From the NCBI GenBank assembly GCA_900551415.1, contig URWB01000036.1:1-18666 (forward strand): a stretch of DNA of 18,666 nucleotides. The letters are read 5' to 3'. Under the pieces are notes generated by a model, which was given only the letters and a program-made list of their open reading frames with translations, did no database searches and was not told the DNA's origin. How positions within the stretch are numbered: the stretch's first letter is position 1; the number at the start of each line of letters is the position of its first letter. The position numbers and the translations under genes were made by a program. Origin of the DNA: an uncultured Eubacteriales bacterium. Lineage in GTDB: Bacteria; Bacillota; Clostridia; Peptostreptococcales; Anaerovoracaceae. Shown here piece after piece: positions 13,235 to 18,666 of this stretch.

Positions 13235-14911
13235 CTAAAGCAGATAGTGGTATCCTTTGCCGTAAAAGTTCTTTTTACTCAGCAGCAGGAACTTATTGGT
13301 GCCGGTGCCTTCGTTATAGGTTACATCGGTATAGTACCACTTCCCGCCGATTTTGCTCCGGTTCCACATATGGGTCTCAAAGTCCGTTTTCCCCGGCCCC
13401 GAGGTCGCCATGCCGCCGATGGACTGCGTTTCGATGCCCGCCTGCAGTCCCATCAAACGGAACAACTGCGCGAAGCCCTGGCAGACGGCTTTCTTGTTGT
13501 CCAAAAGTCCGGTAAAGCTGTAGGATGCCTGTCGATACTGATAGTCATAGGCATAGTTTCGAATCATGTATTTGTTGATAGCCTTAACCTTTTCCTTCTT
13601 CGTCTCGCAGCCTTTGACCGCCGTCTTTGTGATCGCGCAGATCTTCTTGTAATACTTGACCGCCTCCGCTGACGCGTTCGCTTTGACCTTTTGGTCGCGG
13701 ATCAGACGCTCCACCTCAAATTCCACCGGATAACGGAACTGCACCTCAATATCGGCGATACCATTTTCGATTGCTGTGTTGGTCTGCGTGCTGACCGACG
13801 GGCTCCAAGCCAAACCGTATACATTCAGTACCTCATACAGATGCTCGGTCGCGCGGATCTTAAATTTCGGCAGGAGATCGTCCTGCACCTGCACATACAG
13901 GGAATACAGGGTATCCGCGTCGCTGACCGTCATACCCTCTGTATAAGTTACCGGCACCCATTTGAATTCAGTCTCATATACGCCGTGACCGGCCGGACTG
14001 TCGTCCCAAATATTCGCAAACAGGCTCTCGTCGATCTCGCGGTCTCCGCGGAACGTATTGTAAATCGTCAGGTCCGTATGGCTGCCCGCAAAACTGCCGC
14101 CTGTCACAGTCAGATTCAAATCGCCCTGTACTGCGAGCGCGTCGTAACCGTTGAAGGTGCCGCCGCTGATGATGATGTCCGTCCCGTATTTGCCGGAAAA
14201 TCCCGCCACGCCGCAGGATTTTTCGCCCGCGAAACTGCCGCCGCTGATGATCAGTTTACCGCCGTTTGCGGTGCAGCCGTTGTGAGTTCCGCGCAGGCTG
14301 CCGCCCGCGATGCGGACTGAAGTTTTCGTATTCCCCGCAAGGGTCAGTCCGTCCTCTCCCTTCAGGCTGCCGCCGTTGATCTTGAGCTTGCCTTTCATCT
14401 GTTTCACGCCGCATTTCGCGCCGCGGAAGCTGCCGCCGTTGATGGTTGTCCTGCCGCCCGTATTATACATCGCGTAATACTTGCCGCGGAAGCTGCCGCC
14501 GTTGATGATCAAGGTGCCGGATTCACAACCGACTGCGTCCTGATTGTCTGTGTTGCGGATCTGTCCGCCGCCCTTGCTGTCTGAAATCGTCAGCTTGCCG
14601 CCCTTGACCGTAATCAGTCCTGTCATGCGATCCTTGCCCTTCACGCTGTATCCGTTTAAATCCAGGCTCTTGGTCTTGCTCTTGACCACAATCGCTTTCG
14701 TCACCCCGCTGATGTCCGCGCTTAAGCGGTAGGCTCCGCTCTCAGATGATGTCAGCGCGCTGCGCAGCGCCGCCGCGCTCCGGATCGACTTGACGCTCGC
14801 CGCCTCCGCTGTCTGCGCGCGACCGAAGCCCTGCGGCATGAAGCTTATCAGTACCGCCGTCATCAAGACGAAACAAGCTGCCCGTTTCAGTATTCTCTGT
14901 TGCTTCCTCAT
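13235..14911 (-). CDS. Secreted beta-helix repeat protein with C-terminal transglutaminase-like domain
   Basis: A 558-residue exported protein. The N-terminus has a basic start, a hydrophobic core and an AEAA-type cleavage site near residues 33-37. Residues about 115-285 hold seven repeats, each with a GGSF(R/A)G-like turn (GGSFRG, GGSFRG, GGSLKG, GGSLRG, GGSFAG, GGTFNG, GGSFAG) 21-26 residues apart, the pattern of a parallel beta-helix. The C-terminal 150 residues are a transglutaminase-like cysteine-protease fold with Cys477 (VCQGFAQLFRLMG), His514 (ETHMWNRSKI) and Asp529 (YYTDVTYN) as the triad. Such proteins act at or outside the cell surface on polypeptide or peptidoglycan crosslinks; the substrate is unknown. 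ATG 14911 is 8 nt from GGAGGG; the earlier GTG 14917 is too close. No sortase motif or membrane anchor is seen. It is alone on its transcript. Confidence 0.87.
   Translation of the reverse strand: MRKQQRILKRAACFVLMTAVLISFMPQGFGRAQTAEAASVKSIRSAAALRSALTSSESGAYRLSADISGVTKAIVVKSKTKSLDLNGYSVKGKDRMTGLITVKGGKLTISDSKGGGQIRNTDNQDAVGCESGTLIINGGSFRGKYYAMYNTGGRTTINGGSFRGAKCGVKQMKGKLKINGGSLKGEDGLTLAGNTKTSVRIAGGSLRGTHNGCTANGGKLIISGGSFAGEKSCGVAGFSGKYGTDIIISGGTFNGYDALAVQGDLNLTVTGGSFAGSHTDLTIYNTFRGDREIDESLFANIWDDSPAGHGVYETEFKWVPVTYTEGMTVSDADTLYSLYVQVQDDLLPKFKIRATEHLYEVLNVYGLAWSPSVSTQTNTAIENGIADIEVQFRYPVEFEVERLIRDQKVKANASAEAVKYYKKICAITKTAVKGCETKKEKVKAINKYMIRNYAYDYQYRQASYSFTGLLDNKKAVCQGFAQLFRLMGLQAGIETQSIGGMATSGPGKTDFETHMWNRSKIGGKWYYTDVTYNEGTGTNKFLLLSKKNFYGKGYHYLL
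14081..14520 (-). repeat. Tandem in-gene repeats encoding the beta-helix coils
   Basis: Seven imperfect repeats share a G/C-rich core corresponding to codons for GG(S/T)(F/L)xG, spaced 63-78 nt. Copies differ at silent and coding positions, so they are old coding repeats rather than CRISPR or a recent duplication. Slippage or recombination here could change coil number. Confidence 0.7.
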
Positions 14912-14978
14912 TCTCACTGCCCTCCTCTGTATTTTCGCACCGCAGCTGCGCGCGTGTCGTATATGCTTCGCCTATTTT

Positions 14979-15006
14979 GTTATAATTTTACAGCCCTCAC
15001 TGTCCA
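14979..15006 (-). promoter_or_regulatory. Candidate promoter for the beta-helix/transglutaminase gene
   Basis: On the minus strand TGGACA (15001-15006), 16 nt, TATAAC (14979-14984). Transcription would start near 14972, giving a leader of about 60 nt up to ATG 14911. The spacer is one base short of optimal. Confidence 0.45.
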
Positions 15007-15136
15007 TGACGCGCTTGCTGCCTTACCACATTGTTTATATTTTATTTGAAGCTTCCAGTGAACATCTCTGCTAAGATTTCCGCGACGGAAATTCACCGTC
15101 AAAGCCCGCAACAAATCAAAACTTACGCATAAAGCA

Positions 15137-15175
15137 GGATACGGCGCAGCCCTTTTTTAGCGCTGCGCCGTATCC
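15137..15175. terminator. Strong hairpin downstream of glnS, probable terminator with weak T-run
   Basis: A perfect 14-bp stem GGATACGGCGCAGC (15137-15150) with GCTGCGCCGTATCC (15162-15175) and an 11-nt loop holding six T. On the minus strand the stem is followed by a mixed TGCTTTATG and later GTTTTG, not a clean T-run. It lies 79 nt after the glnS stop and is the only terminator candidate for it. Confidence 0.55.
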
Positions 15176-15253
15176 CGGATAAAAATTTCGTTATATTTCC
15201 GTATCTAATCCTCATTCGGCAGCGCGGCACAGTTTACAAGTCATGCGGCCGCG

Positions 15254-16888
15254 CTATTTTTTCCAACTGCTCTTAAGACCGATGATCTCATTAAAGACCG
15301 GATTATCCTCGCTGTACAGTTTGGAATCCGCAACGAAATACCCATGGCGGAAGAACTGGAAGCGTTCACCGCTCTGCGCTTCGAGCACTTTCGGCTCCGC
15401 GTAGCAGGTGATCTCGCGCATGGTATCCTCGTTTGCGACCATCTTGCCGTCCTCACCCTCCGTCATCAGGTAATCGAACTGACGGATCTTGATCGGCACC
15501 GCGGTCTGCGCGTCCACGAAGTGGATCGTGCCCTTAACCTTGCGGCCCTCAAACCCGCTGCCGGATTTTGTCTCCGGATCGTAGGTGCAATGCAACTCCT
15601 TGATCGAACCATCCGCATTCTTGATGACTTCCTGACAGGTCACAAAATACGCGCCCTTCAGACGCACCTCGTTGCCCGGAAAGAGTCTGAAATATTTCTT
15701 TACCGGCACTTCCATGAAGTCCTCGCCGTCCACCCAGATCTCTCTGGAAAAGGAGACCTGACGCATGCCCATTTCCGGTACTGCCGGATTGTTTTCGACT
15801 TCGCAGAGTTCACTCTGCCCCTCCGGATAGTTCGTGATGATGACCTTGATCGGATCAAAAACAACGTTTCTGGTTTCCACCTTTTCTTTGAGGTCGTCGC
15901 GCACGCAGTGTTCCAGCAGAGAAACATCGACCGTACTGTTCGCCTTGGAGACGCCGATCTCCTCACAGAATCTGCGGATCGCCTCCGGCGTGTAGCCTCT
16001 GCGGCGAATGCCCGCGATGGTCGGCATCCGCGGGTCATCCCAGCCGTCTACTACGCCATCATCCACCAAACGTTTCAGATAGCGCTTGGACATGACGGTA
16101 TTGGTCAGATTCAGGCGCGCAAACTCGATCTGCTGCGGCGGCTGCGGCCACCAGCCGACCTCGGCCAGTACCCAGTCGTACAGCGGTCTGTGATCCTCAA
16201 ATTCCAAGGTGCAGATGGAATGCGTAATCCCCTCGATCGCGTCCTCGATTGGATGCGCGAAGTCATACATCGGATAGATGCACCATTTGTCTCCGGTATT
16301 GTGATGCGTCGCGTGCGCGATGCGGTAAATGATCGGGTCTCTGAGGTTGATGTTCGGCGACGCCATGTCAATCTTGGCACGAAGTACCTTTTCGCCGTCC
16401 GCGTATTTGCCGGCCCTCATTTCCTCAAACAACGCGAGATTTTCCTCCACGCCGCGATTCCGGTACGGACTCTCCTTGCCGGGTTCCGTTAAGGTTCCAC
16501 GATATTCCTTGATCTCTTCCGGCGTCAAGTCGCAGACATATGCCTTGCCTTTTTTGATGAGCTCGACTGCTGCCTCATACATTTTGTCGAAGTAGTCGGA
16601 AGCCCACAGGCGCTTGTCCCACGCAAAGCCCAGCCAGCGCACATCCTCCTCGATCGAGTTGATGTATTCCATATCCTCCTTGACCGGATTCGTGTCGTCA
16701 TAGCGCAGATTGCACTTGCCGCCGTACTTGGCCGCCGTCGAAAAGTTCAGGCAGATCGACTTCGCGTGCCCGATATGCAGATAGCCGTTCGGCTCCGGCG
16801 GGAACCGCGTGTAGATCGGCCTGTCGCCGTATTTATGATTTTCTAAATCTTTTTCGATAATGCTGTGAATAAAATTGGTTTCTGCCAT
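15254..16888 (-). CDS. glnS: Glutaminyl-tRNA synthetase (GlnRS)
   Basis: A 544-residue class I aminoacyl-tRNA synthetase, normal bacterial GlnRS length, that charges tRNA-Gln directly with glutamine. The catalytic core shows RFPPEPNGYLHIGHAKS (HIGH at 38-41), LRYDDTNPVKE (62-71), DFAHPIEDAIEGITHS (209-224) and VMSKR (265-269, the KMSKS equivalent). The C-terminal half has the beta-barrel anticodon-binding pattern with PVKKYFRLFPGNEVRLKGAY and FQFFRHGYFVAD. Motifs such as GITHSICTLEFEDHRPLYDW (221-240) are those of GlnRS rather than GluRS. ATG 16888 has an AAGGGGA site and an own promoter. Many Bacillota make Gln-tRNA only by the GatCAB route, so this gene marks a lineage that gained GlnRS, as known in several Clostridia. 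It is intact. Confidence 0.96.
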   Translation of the reverse strand: MAETNFIHSIIEKDLENHKYGDRPIYTRFPPEPNGYLHIGHAKSICLNFSTAAKYGGKCNLRYDDTNPVKEDMEYINSIEEDVRWLGFAWDKRLWASDYFDKMYEAAVELIKKGKAYVCDLTPEEIKEYRGTLTEPGKESPYRNRGVEENLALFEEMRAGKYADGEKVLRAKIDMASPNINLRDPIIYRIAHATHHNTGDKWCIYPMYDFAHPIEDAIEGITHSICTLEFEDHRPLYDWVLAEVGWWPQPPQQIEFARLNLTNTVMSKRYLKRLVDDGVVDGWDDPRMPTIAGIRRRGYTPEAIRRFCEEIGVSKANSTVDVSLLEHCVRDDLKEKVETRNVVFDPIKVIITNYPEGQSELCEVENNPAVPEMGMRQVSFSREIWVDGEDFMEVPVKKYFRLFPGNEVRLKGAYFVTCQEVIKNADGSIKELHCTYDPETKSGSGFEGRKVKGTIHFVDAQTAVPIKIRQFDYLMTEGEDGKMVANEDTMREITCYAEPKVLEAQSGERFQFFRHGYFVADSKLYSEDNPVFNEIIGLKSSWKK

Positions 16889-16922
16889 TTGCTTGTCCCC
16901 TTATTTTTCTATATATGCTACT

Positions 16923-16951
16923 ATCATAGCACGATTTGCAAGAATTATCCA
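16923..16951 (-). promoter_or_regulatory. Extended -10 promoter for glnS
   Basis: On the minus strand TGGATA (16946-16951), 17 nt, TATGAT (16923-16928) preceded by TGC, i.e. TGCTATGAT. Predicted transcription starts near 16916, about 28 nt before ATG 16888. There is no room for a T-box leader, so glnS is not T-box controlled. Confidence 0.6.
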
Positions 16952-17036
16952 CCTTTTCTTTCCCTTCGAAGCAGGAAATTTGCGTATTTTTCTCGTTTTT
17001 GCGGCTTTACTTCCGCGACAGTCATTTCATATTCTT

Positions 17037-17603
17037 TCAGCTGCGAACCGCTTCAAAGCTCCCATCGCAGCGCACTTGACAGACGATTCGTCTTTCGCTG
17101 TTTACAAGCGTTCCCACGCGGATGGACTCTGGGATCGTGCGATAGTCCGTACAGATCACATATGCCGTTCCTTGTGCAATGCAGTAAAGCTTCCCGTCTT
17201 GTTGAAGTAAGACTGCGGGATCTTCTTCTGAGGTTTTCCCTGCCAGACGGAATACCGGCGCAAATACTTCTGAAGTATCAGCAGAACTGTAATTCCCGTA
17301 ATTTTGCTCTGTAAAATATCGTTCTTCCACGCATTTTCCATCCTCAAACACAGGCTCCAGGAAAATGTTTTCGCCGTCGTTTTGATCCTTAAAATAGTGC
17401 AGGAACAATTTTTCATCCGCATCCCGGACGGGAGAGTCGATGGAGGCGATATACAGCACAGATTCTTCATCCCCTTTGCCGTCGCTGATCGTCCAATCCA
17501 CAACCGGATATGTAATCGGTGCTTCTTGCTTCTTCGCGGTCGTAAAACAAACGAGAAGAATGGCAGCTACCGCACAGAAAACAACCAAAAGATTCTTTTT
17601 CAT
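17037..17603 (-). CDS. Secreted or N-terminally anchored hypothetical protein
   Basis: A 188-residue protein I do not recognise. It begins with MKKN and a hydrophobic stretch (about 5-23) that could be a signal peptide or single anchor; no lipobox Cys sits at the right place. The rest is polar and acidic, with strand-like segments such as ESVLYIASIDSP, KLFLHYFKDQNDGENIFLEPVF, AVLLQQDGKLYCIAQGTAYVICTDY and RRIVCQVRCDGSFEAV. Three Cys in the last 50 residues could form a disulfide outside the cell. ATG 17603 follows an AGGGGGG site 6 nt away. It starts 32 nt after the Cys-rich membrane protein gene and is probably co-transcribed with it. Confidence 0.8.
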   Translation of the reverse strand: MKKNLLVVFCAVAAILLVCFTTAKKQEAPITYPVVDWTISDGKGDEESVLYIASIDSPVRDADEKLFLHYFKDQNDGENIFLEPVFEDGKCVEERYFTEQNYGNYSSADTSEVFAPVFRLAGKTSEEDPAVLLQQDGKLYCIAQGTAYVICTDYRTIPESIRVGTLVNSERRIVCQVRCDGSFEAVRS

Positions 17604-17635
17604 AAGATACCCCCCCTGTTCTGATTTTTCGAAAA

Positions 17636-18430
17636 TTATTTTTTGAAATACTTCGGCTTTTTGAATTTGCAGATCTTGTCTTTACAGTTTTCGCATTTCA
17701 GCGCATCGTTGGACCCCTCCCAGAACTGCTCCGGATGTTTGAGCAGCGTGATCTCCCAACGCAGCATCAGCACAATGCTGGTAAAGAACAAGCTCCAGGT
17801 GAAGAAGTTGCGGATGAACAGCATCGGCGTGAACATCATAAAATAGCCCCAGTTGAAGATGCGGCAGTTGACACAGCAGCGGTTCTTGATAAAATAATTC
17901 TGGAAAGGACACCAGATGACCACGCAGATCAGGTCGCAGACATAATAAAACACCGACAGCAGAATCAGCTCTTTCGTCTCAATGATGTCCATGACATACA
18001 GCGCGCCAAAGACCGCGTTGACACTCAGCCAGGCCAGCAGCACCCAGATCGCCGCCAGGTTATTTTTTTGAACATAGCGGTACAGTTCCAACTCGCTGTA
18101 ATGCTCCGCCCGCCGATAGTGGCTCGCCAAACCTTTTTTTCTGCCCATCGTGATGCGCTTGTTCTGCGGGAACATCTGCGATACCATGCTCACCATCAGG
18201 ATTGCCCAGACCACATAGACCCACAGGATATTATACTGACCGAGCATCTGCCGGATCTGCTCCGACGAAAGCCCGGAAAGCAGCCACTGCATCTCTACCT
18301 TTTTGGTCAGGATCAGGTCAAAATAGTCCGGTTCGAAAAGGTAGGCTAGCAGAACCACCAAAAACACGCAGCAGCGAAAGATCAGCTTGCTGACATATTC
18401 CTGAAACATATCAATTTTAATTTTTTTCAT
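17636..18430 (-). CDS. Five-segment membrane protein with Cys pairs, unknown function
   Basis: A 264-residue integral membrane protein I cannot assign to a named family. Hydrophobic segments lie at about 14-33, 66-87, 124-147, 152-175 and 193-222. A central loop between the second and third is basic (MGRKKGLASHYRRAEHYS). Three features suggest metal or redox chemistry: FIKNRCCVNCRIFNWGYF near 180-197, a WCPF at about 172-175, and the cytoplasmic-looking tail ALKCENCKDKICKFKKPKYF, with CxxC-x3-C spacing at about 247-254. ATG 18430 has GGAG 9 nt upstream. It is followed after 32 nt by a secreted hypothetical gene and preceded by a small open frame. A metal-binding or electron-transfer membrane component is a guess only. 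Confidence 0.82.
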   Translation of the reverse strand: MKKIKIDMFQEYVSKLIFRCCVFLVVLLAYLFEPDYFDLILTKKVEMQWLLSGLSSEQIRQMLGQYNILWVYVVWAILMVSMVSQMFPQNKRITMGRKKGLASHYRRAEHYSELELYRYVQKNNLAAIWVLLAWLSVNAVFGALYVMDIIETKELILLSVFYYVCDLICVVIWCPFQNYFIKNRCCVNCRIFNWGYFMMFTPMLFIRNFFTWSLFFTSIVLMLRWEITLLKHPEQFWEGSNDALKCENCKDKICKFKKPKYFKK

Positions 18431-18447
18431 GTCACGTCACTCCGGTC

Positions 18448-18570
18448 TCAAAAAATCAGCTTCCCTGCAGGATGGTCTTGCTTCACCTTCAGAAAAATGC
18501 TTCGCATCATGCGCGAAAGGGCCTGTTTCGGCAGCATTCCCCTCCTTTTGCTATGTTTATGGTAATCCAT
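18448..18570 (-). CDS. Possible 40-residue (or 29-residue) small protein or gene remnant
   Basis: An open frame of 40 residues starts at ATG 18570 and ends 17 nt before the membrane protein gene. An in-frame ATG at 18537 (29 residues) has AAAGGAGG only 3 nt before it. The peptide is very basic, with SKRRGMLPKQALSRMM. The frame stays open further upstream to a stop near 18640 without another ATG, GTG or TTG, so it might also be the tail of a decayed gene. A minus-strand TATGAT at 18645-18650 could be a -10 for this region, but its -35 falls outside the window. Confidence 0.35.
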   Translation of the reverse strand: MDYHKHSKRRGMLPKQALSRMMRSIFLKVKQDHPAGKLIF

Positions 18571-18666
18571 TTTTTTGCTGAAGTCAAACAGAAAATCGCC
18601 GCGCAGGGGACATTCTTCACTCGCTTTTTGCCGGCTCTTGTGCTATCATATAGGTATCGCCATTCT

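Larger units (their letters stand above)
14912..15253 (-). other. 342-nt intergenic region between glnS and the beta-helix gene
   Basis: It holds a likely promoter for the leftward beta-helix gene (14979-15006) and a strong hairpin downstream of glnS (15137-15175). Both flanking genes run leftward. No credible small gene or RNA was recognised in the rest. Confidence 0.6.

Noticed and set aside
13691..14320. 209-codon open frame on the plus strand
   Set aside because: Antisense to the repeat-containing beta-helix gene; the repeats keep the opposite frame open by chance.
14081..14520. Regularly spaced repeats, considered as a CRISPR array
   Set aside because: Repeats are imperfect, in frame and code for GGSFxG turns of a beta-helix; the 'spacers' are coding too.
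15344..16492. 382-codon open frame on the plus strand
   Set aside because: It lies fully antisense to glnS, whose frame has all GlnRS motifs. No ribosome site or recognisable protein pattern; it is a product of the GC-rich codon use.
16889..17036. Possible T-box leader for glnS
   Set aside because: The predicted start leaves only about 28 nt before ATG 16888, and no T-box sequence or antiterminator was seen.

Overview
The window is about 18.7 kb of bacterial chromosome of moderate GC content. It reads as a strictly anaerobic Bacillota, most likely of class Clostridia. The reasons are strong AGGAGG-type ribosome sites, TTGACA/TATAAT-type promoters, a TM1266-type regulator (a family tied to [FeFe]-hydrogenase), an Rpn-family nuclease fragment, a discrete GlnRS and a lipobox substrate-binding protein. 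Genus cannot be told from the sequence. No rRNA, tRNA, CRISPR array, intact insertion sequence or prophage was seen.

Left part (1-7433): the 3' end of an Rpn-family nuclease gene on the plus strand meets a bidirectional terminator. Then come eight minus-strand genes, read from 7433 down to 345: an A24 prepilin peptidase, a YhbY-type RNA-binding protein, TruA, a ComEB-type dCMP deaminase, a TagO/WecA-type glycosyl-phosphate transferase, a TM1266-family regulator, an NMT1/SsuA-like lipoprotein, and a single-chain ABC permease-ATPase. Gaps are short (the largest 113 nt) and truA and comEB overlap, so this may be one long transcript from the good promoter at 7452-7480. A weaker internal promoter may serve the regulator and transporter group.

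Middle part (7434-13071, plus strand): a divergent promoter drives a RocB-like M20 metallo-hydrolase. Next is a promoter-proximal, apparently structured leader RNA, then an AspT/YidE-like transporter. A 0.5-kb non-coding stretch holds two GCTTTAGA-loop hairpins resembling an IS200/IS605 right end, an intrinsic terminator, a second diverged copy of the structured element, and an inverted repeat. It precedes a translationally coupled ECF sigma factor and membrane anti-sigma factor.

Right part (13072-18666, minus strand): a secreted beta-helix plus transglutaminase-like protein, glnS with its own promoter, a secreted or membrane-anchored hypothetical protein, a five-segment Cys-rich membrane protein, and a small upstream open frame at the edge.

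The most interesting feature is the roughly 125-nt element present twice (9330-9454 and 11191-11320). Both copies can fold into a four-way junction closed by an AAAAGCGC/GTGCTTTT stem. The P2 stem differs by a compensatory C-G to U-A exchange, and in copy 1 a predicted promoter places the transcription start at the first bases of the closing stem. This makes it a candidate cis-regulatory RNA family. The fused ABC transporter beside a TM1266 regulator is the second point worth following.
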